DNA from: Bizionia sp. M204
GTDB lineage: Bacteria; Bacteroidota; Bacteroidia; Flavobacteriales; Flavobacteriaceae
Direction of reading: 5' to 3'
NCBI RefSeq assembly: GCF_023205095.1
Contig: NZ_CP046242.1
Location: 1,167,001-1,231,000 of the forward strand
Length of the DNA: 64,000 nt
Of the stretch, positions 53,961-62,362 are shown piece after piece (position 1 is the first letter of the stretch; each line of letters starts with the position of its first letter). The notes beneath the pieces are model-generated. The model worked only from the letters and a program-made list of their open reading frames with translations. It was not told the origin of the DNA and did no database searches. The position numbers were made by a program, and so were the translations under genes.

Positions 53961-55265
53961 TTAAGCCTCCAAAACGTCGCGCATAGCTTTGGCTTTTATG
54001 AGGCACTCCTCGTATTCATTTAACGGATTGCTTTTAGCTGTAATGGCACCACCAACAGAATACGACACATACTGATTTCTGCCGTTGTAAAGTATACTTC
54101 GTATCACCACATTAAAATCAAAATCACCTTGAGGTGTCATATAACCAACAGCACCGGAATATAAGCCACGCTTTGTTTCTTCAAGGTTTTCAATAATGCG
54201 CATGGCCGAAATTTTAGGTGCACCTGTCATGCTTCCCATAGGAAATGTGGATTCAATAATATGGATAGGATTTGTGCTTTCTGAAACCGTACTTTGAATG
54301 GTTGAAATCATTTGATGAACTTGTTGAAAACTGTAAATTTTACACAATTCCAATACGTGAACGCTTCCCTTAATTGCCGTTTTAGATAAATCATTTCGGA
54401 CTAAATCCACGATCATGATATTTTCGCTACGCTCTTTAACATCATTTATTAACTGATTTTTAAGTGAGGTATCTTCTTCTTCATTTCCAGACCGTTTGGC
54501 GGTTCCTTTTATAGGTTGCGAAATAACCGTTTGTCCTGATTTTTTCAAATAGCGTTCAGGCGAGGCTGACAACAAATATTTATCATCTAATTTTAAGAAA
54601 GTAGCAAAAGGTGGTTTTGAAATCGCATTCAGATTGTTATAAATGGCTAATGGCTTTATTTGGGTGTCTTCCGCATAAAACTCCTGACAGAAATTAGCTT
54701 CATAAATATCGCCACGATGAATATGAGCCAGCATATTATTCACCTTTTCAAAATAAGCATCTTTGGTAATCCTCATTTTAATTTTGATGGGATTATCTAA
54801 TACATTTTCATCGCGATTAGAATGAAATTCTTCTACTTTTTTAATAGCTTCCAGATCTGCTTCTATCTCATCATCCACCATATTCAGATACTGCAAGACC
54901 ACTTGATTTCCTTTGATTAAAAATAATTTTTTAGGCTGAAAGAAACACAAGTCTGGAAATTGTAATCCATCAAAGTTTTCAGATTTTAAGGGTTCTGTTG
55001 TGTTTTTTAAATCATAGGTTAAATACCCAAAAATCCAATCGTTAGTTATGGTTTGATACTCTTTTAATTTCTGAAATGCATCTATATAATCCGTTTGAAT
55101 ACTAGTAAAAGCATCCACAGCTAAAACAGCATCATAACTGCTATGCGTTTGTGTGTAAGTATTAGAATCTAACCACAAAACCTCACGGAATTGCTGACTC
55201 CAAAGCAGTAACTTATTTTTAAAGACTTGGATGTCTTGGGGTTGATATGTGTGGTTTTTTCTCAA
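53961..55265 (-). CDS. pabB: Aminodeoxychorismate synthase component I
   Basis: PabB makes 4-amino-4-deoxychorismate for folate synthesis with the glutaminase PabA. The 434-residue chorismate-binding protein has DIYEANFCQEFYAED, SPERYLKKSG, ISQPIKGTAKRSGNEEED, and FPMGSMTGAPKISAMRIIENLEETKRG. The N-terminal fold also matches. The start is a TTG at 55263-55265, since no ATG is available before LLLWSQQF. PabA and pabC are not adjacent. Anthranilate synthase is a close relative but the motif set fits PabB. Confidence 0.92.
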   Translation of the reverse strand: MRKNHTYQPQDIQVFKNKLLLWSQQFREVLWLDSNTYTQTHSSYDAVLAVDAFTSIQTDYIDAFQKLKEYQTITNDWIFGYLTYDLKNTTEPLKSENFDGLQFPDLCFFQPKKLFLIKGNQVVLQYLNMVDDEIEADLEAIKKVEEFHSNRDENVLDNPIKIKMRITKDAYFEKVNNMLAHIHRGDIYEANFCQEFYAEDTQIKPLAIYNNLNAISKPPFATFLKLDDKYLLSASPERYLKKSGQTVISQPIKGTAKRSGNEEEDTSLKNQLINDVKERSENIMIVDLVRNDLSKTAIKGSVHVLELCKIYSFQQVHQMISTIQSTVSESTNPIHIIESTFPMGSMTGAPKISAMRIIENLEETKRGLYSGAVGYMTPQGDFDFNVVIRSILYNGRNQYVSYSVGGAITAKSNPLNEYEECLIKAKAMRDVLEA

Positions 55266-55410
55266 TAAAAAAGTTATTTACAAAGTACCGAAAATTTCAT
55301 TGGATAAAAAAGCAGAACTATGGTATGTATCATAACAATTTATAAAGTTGCAAAGCCATAAAGCATAAGACATATAAAACATTTACCTTTGTAGCCTAAA
55401 ACAGAAACCT

Positions 55411-56769
55411 TTGGACGCAATTACCTTTCAAGATTTAAAATTAAATACGCCTTTATACAACGCATTAGACGATTTAGGCTTTACCAATCCAACACCTATT
55501 CAGGCTGAAGCCTTTAATGTAGTTGCTTCAGGATCTGATGTGGTTGGGATTGCCCAAACTGGTACCGGTAAAACCTTTGCCTATATGTTGCCAATTTTAA
55601 GGGGTTTAAAATACTCCGAACAAGAAAGTCCACGTGTTTTGGTAATGGTGCCTACGCGAGAATTAGTAGTTCAGGTAGTTGATGAAATTGAAAAATTAGC
55701 CAAATACATAAATGTCCGGGTATTGGGTGTTTATGGTGGCGTGAACATTAATGCCCAAAAACGTGCTGTTGCCGAAGGTATTGATATTATTGTAGCCACT
55801 CCAGGACGCTTGTATGATTTAGCCGTTAGTCGTGTGTTGCAATTAAAAACCATTCAGAAATTAGTAATAGATGAAGTAGATGTCATGCTAGATTTAGGTT
55901 TCAGGCATCAGTTAATAAATATTTTTGATATTCTACCTGAACGTCGTCAGAACATAATGTTTTCGGCTACAATGACGGAAGATGTGGACGCGTTAATAAA
56001 TGACTTTTTTATAGCACCAAAACGTGTTTCCATTGCCGTTTCTGGAACCCCTTTAGAAAATATTGATCAACATAAATATGCCGTTCCCAATTTCTATACG
56101 AAGTTAAATTTGCTAAAAGAAATTTTAAAAGACACCGAAACCTTTAATAAAGTGTTGATTTTTGTCGGTTTTAAGAAAATGGCAGATCGGTTATTTGATG
56201 CGCTGGATGAAAATTTCCACGATGAATTATGCGTAATCCATTCCAATAAAACTCAAAATTACCGTTTACGAAGTATTGAGCAGTTTCGTGCTGGGGACAA
56301 TAGGATTTTGGTGGCAACCGATGTTATGGCTCGTGGTTTGGATATTGATAATGTGTCTCACGTTATCAATTTTGATACACCCAATTTCCCTGAAAATTAC
56401 ATGCACCGCATTGGTAGAACAGGTCGTGCCGAACGTGAAGGTAAATCCATACTTTTTTATACTGAAAAAGAACAAGAAGCTTTAGAACGTATAGAGGGTT
56501 TGATGCAAATGACAATTCCAGAAATTGAATTCCCAGAAAATGTTGCTATTTCTACAGATTTATTAGAAGAAGAACGTCCTCAAATTTTAGAACGAAATAA
56601 TCCGCTAAAATTACGTGATGAAGATGCGCCAGGTCCCGCATTTCATGAAAAGAAAGAGAAAAATAGTAAAGAAAATCTAGGTGGTTCGTATAAATTTAAA
56701 ATTGCGGCCAAATATAAAAAGCCAAAGACGCGTGGTGATAAGAATTATAATAAGCGGAATAAAAAGTAA
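55411..56769 (+). CDS. DEAD-box-type RNA helicase
   Basis: The 452-residue helicase has the Q motif region ITFQDLKLNTPLYNALDDLGFTNPTPIQ, Walker A AQTGTGKT near residue 51, PTRELVVQ, motif II as DEVD rather than DEAD, SATMTED (SAT motif), and HRIGRTGRAE. The C-terminal tail is basic and likely binds RNA. The role is ribosome assembly or mRNA turnover in general. The start is a TTG at 55411 and a TACCTTTG element lies 20 bases upstream. Confidence 0.92.
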   Translation: MDAITFQDLKLNTPLYNALDDLGFTNPTPIQAEAFNVVASGSDVVGIAQTGTGKTFAYMLPILRGLKYSEQESPRVLVMVPTRELVVQVVDEIEKLAKYINVRVLGVYGGVNINAQKRAVAEGIDIIVATPGRLYDLAVSRVLQLKTIQKLVIDEVDVMLDLGFRHQLINIFDILPERRQNIMFSATMTEDVDALINDFFIAPKRVSIAVSGTPLENIDQHKYAVPNFYTKLNLLKEILKDTETFNKVLIFVGFKKMADRLFDALDENFHDELCVIHSNKTQNYRLRSIEQFRAGDNRILVATDVMARGLDIDNVSHVINFDTPNFPENYMHRIGRTGRAEREGKSILFYTEKEQEALERIEGLMQMTIPEIEFPENVAISTDLLEEERPQILERNNPLKLRDEDAPGPAFHEKKEKNSKENLGGSYKFKIAAKYKKPKTRGDKNYNKRNKK

Positions 56770-56823
56770 GAAGCTTCGCTCTTATTTGCCATTAGCAACC
56801 TTAAAAATGACCTTAAGTTAATA

Positions 56824-56842
56824 TATAAGATTCTTTCTTATA
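56824..56842. terminator. Weak hairpin between the helicase and DUF3124 genes
   Basis: TATAAGA / TCTTATA (7 bp at 56824-56830 and 56836-56842) lies between convergent genes and is followed by an interrupted T-run. A terminator role is possible but unproven. Confidence 0.35.
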
Positions 56843-56851
56843 AAGGGATTT

Positions 56852-57364
56852 TTATTTAATACGTTTCCCAACGGTTGTAAACGATAAACCCTGCTGACCT
56901 AAAGTAGAATTCATAACACCTTCAAATAAAGGTTCTGGTGCCTCTTTAGGCTTACGCCATTCAAATATAAAATTAGAACCTGTACCTCCTGTTACGTCTA
57001 CTTCATCAATGATAGCTTCCGTAGTTTCTAAAGGTGCCAAATATATTGGTTTATCAAAATAGGTGCGAATTAATTTGCCATGAGAATCATAATATTTGGC
57101 ACTAACTATATAAATAGTATCTGAATCGCTGGTGTTTCGCATGCTAGCCATAGCCGTTAAATTATGCGTTTTATGCTGAGACATGCTGTAGATTTGGGAG
57201 TAAATGGAAAGATAGGTTTTTCCATACTCCAACACGTCTTTCGCAGTAATATCTTTACGTCTTTTATTCCAGTTTTCTGCATGAAAATCGTCTGGGTCTT
57301 GTTTTTCATTACAAGAAAATAAACAAACAAAACTTAAGAATACACAGATATAAATACGTTTCAT
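56852..57364 (-). CDS. DUF3124 lipoprotein, copy 1
   Basis: The 170-residue lipoprotein has a signal ending at Cys18 (LFSCNEK). The DUF3124 body has YLSIYSQIYS, LTAMASMRNTSDSDTIYIVSAKYYDSHGKLIRTYFDKPIYLAPLETTEAIIDE and the DVTGGTGSNFIFEW motif, near residue 125. Function is unknown. Another DUF3124 lipoprotein is encoded at 60942-61457, on the other side of the LytS/LytTR pair. Confidence 0.85.
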   Translation of the reverse strand: MKRIYICVFLSFVCLFSCNEKQDPDDFHAENWNKRRKDITAKDVLEYGKTYLSIYSQIYSMSQHKTHNLTAMASMRNTSDSDTIYIVSAKYYDSHGKLIRTYFDKPIYLAPLETTEAIIDEVDVTGGTGSNFIFEWRKPKEAPEPLFEGVMNSTLGQQGLSFTTVGKRIK

Positions 57365-57706
57365 ACGAAAGCAGAAATTAATGTGGAAGCAATATACAAA
57401 TAGCTTTTTTAATTTTTAAAAAAAATCCCTCACCATTTCGGGCAAGGGATCCATAAATAATCTTGTATCCTTTTAAAACCTTCCTAACAATAACTTAAAC
57501 CATAATAAGTCGCTTTAAAAATCAACATGATTAGTATCTATTTGCTATAATCATAACTATAAATATCTTCAATTTTTGCTAACTGCCAAAATTTTCATTG
57601 TAAATTTTTATAAAATGACCTATAAATCAATAAATTACAATTCTTTGAAAACTAAAGAAGCGACCCGAAAGTCGCTTTTAAAAATCTTTAATAAGATGAA
57701 ATGGCA
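57365..57706. other. 342-base gap with no coding gene
   Basis: The gap holds the AT-rich upstream region of DUF3124 copy 1 and two hairpins: a strong minus-strand terminator at 57418-57450, and a weaker hairpin AAGCGAC / GTCGCTT at 57658-57677 just after the ExbB-like gene. The segment between them has no open frame of useful length on either strand. It may be a long 3' untranslated region or a small RNA on the minus strand. Confidence 0.5.
57418..57450 (-). terminator. Strong minus-strand terminator in a gene-free stretch
   Basis: On the minus strand ATCCCT...AGGGAT (57450-57445 and 57430-57425) with partial inner pairing leads into eight T residues. The nearest gene on this strand ends at 57707, about 260 bases upstream. 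Confidence 0.7.
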
Positions 57707-58091
57707 CTAAACCTCTTTTTGCAATCCTTTTAATAATAGAATACCAATTCTTGCAATTATAAATGTCAGCAAACCAAAACCAGCGGTTAACAGCGATACT
57801 TTTAAGCCTCCTGCAAAAATAGCCGGATCTGGATCACCCATGGCTTGAACAGAGTCGAAGGCGGTAATTAATCCGATTATAGATGCCAAAAAACCTAATA
57901 CTAAACCTAGCAAACTACTGTCTGCTGCTAACTTAACCAATTTTTTTGGATAGATTAACGTTGGATTTTAAACTACTGAATCCTCTGATTAAAAAAACAA
58001 TAGAAATAATTAAACAAATGGTAATTAAGGACATCATGATGGGTCCACCTTCGGAAAAAGGATTTATGAGTAATAAAGTTAATAATATCAT
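57707..58091 (-). pseudogene. MotA/TolQ/ExbB-like protein broken at an A-run
   Basis: The first frame starts at an ATG at 58091 and reads NPFSEGGPIMMSLITICLIISIVFLIRGF, then ends SKKIG-stop. The second frame, one base over, continues KLAADSSLLGLVLGFLASIIGLITAFDSVQAMGDPDPAIFAGGLKVSLLTAGFGLL from 57940 to 57707. Joined at a run of seven A (T7 at 57941-57947 on the plus strand), with one A removed, the frame gives a 127-residue proton-channel-family protein of normal length for Bacteroidota. Transcript slippage on A7, decay or sequencing error are all possible. A minus-one ribosomal shift would hit a stop and is excluded. Confidence 0.75.
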
Positions 58092-58282
58092 AAACAAATG
58101 GTTTTAGTTAAACATGGTACAAACATAAGTTGCATTTCAAGTGAAATCTTAAAAATGCGGTGGATGACCAATTTAGACCTCATTATAACCGTCATGTTGA
58201 AACCAGCTCTAAACCTGTTATTCGTCTACAAAATATGAAAACGCATGAAAAACGTTGTATTATTGTATGTTTATTTACTTAT

Positions 58283-59335
58283 ATGTTTACAAAAAAATCC
58301 ATTTTAAAAGCACTTCTGCGTTTTTTACTACATCTCGTTTTTTGGTGTTGTGTGTTGTTGTTTTTTACAAAATTCTTTAGTGGCAAAAATGAGAATTTTA
58401 ATGATACGTTTTTGTTTTCACTCTTTATCATGCCTATTACTATTGCCACAACTTATATTTCCGTTTATAAATTAATTCCAGGTTATTTAGTATCAAAGCG
58501 CTATTTGCAGTTTGCCTTATATAGCCTATATACCCTAATTATTTCTGGATATTTAATTATGGTTTCTATATTTTTCAGTTTAATATATTTAGCCAATTTT
58601 GAATATGAGGCTATGAATCCCGTGACTCGGAATATATTTATTATCACCTCTGGCGTTTATTTAGTAGTTATTTTAGTTAGTGCTTTTAAGTTGCTCCAGC
58701 TTAATTTAAAACACACCGAAGAAACCAAAGTGTTGGAAACTAAAATTTTGGGAACCCAATTAAAACTAAAGGAACAAGAGTTGCATTATTTAAAGATGCA
58801 AATCCATCCGCATTTCTTATTTAACACTCTGAATACTATGTATGGTTTTGCATTAAAAAAGGCAGATGAAACACCCGAAATGATCTTGAAACTTTCCAAT
58901 TTACTAGATTACTTATTATATCAAGTAGATAAACCTTTTGTTCTTTTAACACAAGAAATACAGCATATAGAAGATTATATTGCCCTTGAAAATTTGCGTT
59001 TTAATGATACATTAGCCGTGACATTTAATTACTGCCATATTCTTGAAACGACAAAAATTGCACCCATGCTTCTATTGCCATTTGTAGAAAACAGTTTTAA
59101 ACATGGAGGTTTAAAATCAGGAAAGTTAACTATAAACATAGACCTGACCGTTAAACAAGAGGAGATTATTTTTTCCATAGAAAACACGCAAGCTAAAATT
59201 GAAAATTCCCAAGATGGTATTGGTTTACAGAATATTCAGAAACGTTTAGATTTACTCTATAAAGACCATTATAATTTAACTATTTTAGACACCGATGATT
59301 TATATAAAGTTCATTTAACCTTAAAATCTAATTAA
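58283..59335 (+). CDS. LytS/YehU-type sensor histidine kinase
   Basis: From the ATG at 58283 the kinase has 350 residues. About four transmembrane helices fill the first 140, then a coiled segment leads to the His_kinase motif QIHPHFLFNTLN with likely phospho-His177, and a C-terminal ATPase domain with LLLPFVENSFKHGG and IGLQNIQKRLDLLY. The open frame extends upstream to 58160, but the added residues are polar and lack family support. The in-frame ATG at 58235 is an alternative. It lies directly before its LytTR response regulator. Confidence 0.85.
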   Translation: MFTKKSILKALLRFLLHLVFWCCVLLFFTKFFSGKNENFNDTFLFSLFIMPITIATTYISVYKLIPGYLVSKRYLQFALYSLYTLIISGYLIMVSIFFSLIYLANFEYEAMNPVTRNIFIITSGVYLVVILVSAFKLLQLNLKHTEETKVLETKILGTQLKLKEQELHYLKMQIHPHFLFNTLNTMYGFALKKADETPEMILKLSNLLDYLLYQVDKPFVLLTQEIQHIEDYIALENLRFNDTLAVTFNYCHILETTKIAPMLLLPFVENSFKHGGLKSGKLTINIDLTVKQEEIIFSIENTQAKIENSQDGIGLQNIQKRLDLLYKDHYNLTILDTDDLYKVHLTLKSN

Positions 59336-60052
59336 TTGCGATCCCAGAAAAACATAGCCTGTCTAATTGTTGATGATGAAGCTATGGCGCGCGATATTAT
59401 TAGCGCTCACCTTTCAAAAATTGAAGCCATAGATGTCATTGCTAGTTGCAGTCATGCCATGGAAGCTTTTCAGGTAATTAGCAATCATAAAATTGATTTA
59501 GTGTTTTTGGATATTAATATGCCCGATATTTCGGGTATCTCATTTGCCAAATCCATCAATAAAAACATTAAAATTATTTTTACCACGGCTTATCGCGATT
59601 ATGCTGTAGAAGGTTTTGAATTGCAAGCTGTTGATTATTTATTAAAGCCCATTTCGTTTATACGCTTACTAAAAGCGGTGAACACTTATTTTGATGTGTA
59701 TGCTACCCAAGAAAACGCGTTAATGTCCACTACAGAATTGCATGCGTTTATGTTTGTAAGATCAGACAGACGCATGATTAAAATTGATTTTGAAGCTATT
59801 ATTTATATTGAAAGTTTTAGCGATTATATAAAAATTCACCTAGCCAATGAAACCATTGTAACACGCGAAACTATTAGTGCTATTGAAGCCAAACTGCCAA
59901 GTAAACAATTTATTAGGATCCATCGATCTTATATTATCGCTATTAAACAAATCACATCTTTTACCAATGAACATGTTGTGATTCAGGACCAAGCTTTAAC
60001 TATTAGTAGAAGTTATAAAAAATCGGTTTTAGACCTATTGGAACAGTTTTAA
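59336..60052 (+). CDS. LytTR family response regulator
   Basis: The 238-residue regulator has a receiver domain with VDDEAMARD and the phosphoacceptor Asp59 in LVFLDINMPD, and a C-terminal LytTR DNA-binding domain (about 135-235) with FVRSDRRMIKIDFEAIIYIESFSDYIKIHL. The start is a TTG that follows the kinase stop codon with no gap, so the genes are coupled. Target promoters are unknown. Flanking DUF3124, ExbB-like and TMEM175 genes are possible targets. Confidence 0.9.
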   Translation: MRSQKNIACLIVDDEAMARDIISAHLSKIEAIDVIASCSHAMEAFQVISNHKIDLVFLDINMPDISGISFAKSINKNIKIIFTTAYRDYAVEGFELQAVDYLLKPISFIRLLKAVNTYFDVYATQENALMSTTELHAFMFVRSDRRMIKIDFEAIIYIESFSDYIKIHLANETIVTRETISAIEAKLPSKQFIRIHRSYIIAIKQITSFTNEHVVIQDQALTISRSYKKSVLDLLEQF

Positions 60053-60182
60053 AGTTGTTTGAATTTGCTGTTTAATATATTTTTGGCTCGTATATGATTT
60101 GGTAGCGCTGCTCTTTAAAATAACTTAAGATTCTTTTATATTCACCAAAACGCCCAAGAGAAAATAGCGTTGGCTATAACGC

Positions 60183-60752
60183 TTAAATATTTTTCTCAAT
60201 CCGCGTATCTGGAATGAGCCACATAATGGCAACTATAACATAACATGCAATGGATAACCACGTACTTATAAAGGCTAAACCTATACCAAGGCAATAAAAT
60301 ACTATAGAAATTTTTCCTTTACCATCCGTTCCAATGGCTTTTTTAAGAGGAAAAGCATCGTCGTGCGATTTTATAATAACACTTTGCAAAATAAAATAGG
60401 CAATGGCATTACCAAGTAAAACCACGCCATAGGAAATTATGGGTAGCTTAGCTTCGTAATTATCACCAATCCACGCTGTAGTAAACGGAATTAAGGAGAG
60501 CCAAAAGAGTAAATGCAAATTGGCCCATAATGTTTTACCGTTTACTTTTTGTGTAATTTGAAACAGATGATGGTGGTTATTCCAATATATACCAACATAA
60601 ATAAAACTAGCAACATAACTAATAAAAACGGGAGCTTTAGCCAAAAGCGATTGAAAATCTGTTCCTTCCGGTGCACTTAACTCTAAAACCATAATGGTAA
60701 TAATAATGGCCATGACACCGTCACTAAAAGCTTCTAACCTGCTTGTTTTCAT
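60183..60752 (-). CDS. TMEM175-like (DUF1211) channel protein
   Basis: This integral membrane protein has 189 residues from the ATG at 60752 and six helices. The first helix carries the family motif RLEAFSDGVMAIIITIMVLEL, with the FSDG signature of bacterial TMEM175 potassium channels. The NHHHLF segment follows. Selectivity has not been tested here. A longer frame starting 8 codons upstream is unnecessary. It is convergent with the LytTR regulator. Confidence 0.9.
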   Translation of the reverse strand: MKTSRLEAFSDGVMAIIITIMVLELSAPEGTDFQSLLAKAPVFISYVASFIYVGIYWNNHHHLFQITQKVNGKTLWANLHLLFWLSLIPFTTAWIGDNYEAKLPIISYGVVLLGNAIAYFILQSVIIKSHDDAFPLKKAIGTDGKGKISIVFYCLGIGLAFISTWLSIACYVIVAIMWLIPDTRIEKNI

Positions 60753-60895
60753 AACATATAATAATTGAAATACCAAAGCTAATAAAATTCGCGCTTTATT
60801 TGTGTGGCAGGCTTATAAATTACAAGCCTCCAGGTCCTTTGTTTTATTTCCGTTCTAGAAACAGAAATCTTTAAAAATTATAATTAAATGTTCTT

Positions 60896-60903
60896 TATAT
60901 TTG
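60896..60903 (+). promoter_or_regulatory. -7 element (TATATTTG) of DUF3124 copy 2
   Basis: TATATTTG lies 39 bases before the ATG at 60942 and falls inside the longer frame that starts at 60888. This supports the inner start. No clear -33 TTG is seen. Confidence 0.45.
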
Positions 60904-60941
60904 TAAGTAATGTTAACCATTTCATTGAAAACCCTGTTACC

Positions 60942-61457
60942 ATGAAATCTACTATCGTCCTTTTTTCAGTTTTATTCATCTTATTTGTCTCATGCGATAA
61001 AAAATCGTCTAGCAAGGAGCGTGAAATAATTTCTAATGAACATCAGGTGCCTAAACAGGTCGAAAAATCAAACGGTGATTTGGTCACGAAAAAAGTATAT
61101 GTTCCCGTTTATTCTAACATTTATCAGCGTACGCGAAATGATAGAACGCAGCTAACATCTACATTAAGTATTCATAATACGAGTGAAACTGACACCCTGT
61201 TTATTAGTAGAATTGATTATTTCAATACGGAAGGAAAATTTGTTAGGAGTTATATAAAATCGCCTATTTATTTAAGTACGTTTGAAACGTTGGAGTATGT
61301 TGTGGATGAGGAGGATGTATCTGGTGGTTCTGGTGCTAACTTTGTGGTGGAATGGTATGGGAACACCAAGTTAAATCCGCTATTTCAAGCTGTAATGATT
61401 GGTGGTTTAGGAAGTAAATCTTTTTCATTTGTAACGGAAGGGGTTTATTTTGAATAA
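60942..61457 (+). CDS. DUF3124 lipoprotein, copy 2
   Basis: The protein has 171 residues from the ATG at 60942. The lipoprotein signal ends at a cysteine in FVSCDKK. It has KVYVPVYSNIYQR, LTSTLSIHNTSETDTLFISRIDYFNTEGKFVRSYIKSPIYLSTFETLEYVVDE and DVSGGSGANFVVEW, matching copy 1 at 56852-57364. The two flank the LytS/LytTR genes in opposite orientation. Their function is unknown. Confidence 0.87.
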   Translation: MKSTIVLFSVLFILFVSCDKKSSSKEREIISNEHQVPKQVEKSNGDLVTKKVYVPVYSNIYQRTRNDRTQLTSTLSIHNTSETDTLFISRIDYFNTEGKFVRSYIKSPIYLSTFETLEYVVDEEDVSGGSGANFVVEWYGNTKLNPLFQAVMIGGLGSKSFSFVTEGVYFE

Positions 61458-61856
61458 TATTGAGATCGTACTTTTGTTAAAAATTACATTAAAAACACAC
61501 TATTAAAAGTCGGATTTTTATAATGAGCTCGTGGATAATTAGACATTACAAAATTTCAGAATAAATCATTTTTCTAAAGTGTTTAGAATATCTATTAGTT
61601 TATTTTTTTATTTTTAAACTTTCAATCAAATGTAATCTCTCGGTGATTTCTATTTTGTAAGCTGGTTTGGTAAATTTTAAAATAAGCTTATCTATGGTTT
61701 TGTCTGTGAACAATTTTAAATCCTTTTAACAAGGGTTACAAATAACATAACCATAAAGTTCTTAATCCGTGTTACGACTATTAAAACATCTAGTGTCCAT
61801 AGTCCTATTTGTTTCTGAATGCTTGAACTAAAATGCTTTCTAAATAACGCCTCTTT
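61458..61856. other. 399-base gap, mostly non-coding
   Basis: An AT-rich region with no clear gene. The minus strand has short open stretches in different frames that could be remnants. The best one is listed as a separate feature. I see no promoter, terminator or RNA gene that I can support. Confidence 0.4.
61600..61713 (-). pseudogene. Possible degraded open frame
   Basis: A minus-strand frame from a TTG at 61713 reads FTDKTIDKLILKFTKPAY and ESLKIKK to a stop at 61600. A second frame just beyond an A-run continues KLIDILNTLEK. The composition looks protein-like and could be a decayed small gene, but no family is recognised and chance is not excluded. Confidence 0.2.
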
Positions 61857-62246
61857 CTACTTTTGAGAGTGAATACCAAACATATTACCTTCCAAATCTT
61901 GAGCCATTACCATAAAGCCATAATCGCCAATAGATTGTTTGGATTGAAATACGGTCCCTCCTGCTTCCGCTACACGTGCTTCTTCAATGGAACAATCCTC
62001 ACTTCGGAAATAAATAATTGTGGAGTTTTTACCTGATTCAAAACCCGGCATTTTTACTAATGCACCACTAGCGCCATCTTGTTCCATTTCCATAGGAAAC
62101 GCCATCATTTGCATACCATCACCCGCACTATCTGGCATGGGAAGATCCATTAATTTAAGGTTTAGAACCTGTTCATAAAATTTTTGTGCTTTTTTGAGGT
62201 CGTTAACATAAATTTCGAACCAAACTACAGGATTTTTAGGTGCCAT
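61857..62246 (-). CDS. VOC family (glyoxalase/bleomycin-resistance-fold) protein
   Basis: The 129-residue protein has the paired beta-alpha-beta-beta-beta fold of the VOC superfamily. The first module has WFEIYVNDLKKAQKFYEQVLNLKL. The second has VAEAGGTVFQSKQSIGDYGFMVMAQDLEGNMFGIHS. It could be a metal-dependent enzyme or a binding protein. The substrate is unknown. Confidence 0.88.
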   Translation of the reverse strand: MAPKNPVVWFEIYVNDLKKAQKFYEQVLNLKLMDLPMPDSAGDGMQMMAFPMEMEQDGASGALVKMPGFESGKNSTIIYFRSEDCSIEEARVAEAGGTVFQSKQSIGDYGFMVMAQDLEGNMFGIHSQK

Positions 62247-62362
62247 ATTATTTTGTTTTAGTGGTTGTTTTGTAAATAGTTAGCTATCAAAGCTAAACAA
62301 ATTTCATGAATTAATTTCTTCTCAAACCAAATTAATTTAATACAAGATACCACTGTAATAGG

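Noticed and set aside
57707-58091. Programmed minus-one frameshift in the ExbB-like gene
   Set aside because: The minus-one frame after the A7 run meets a stop within a few codons. The second half needs a plus-one shift or loss of one A.
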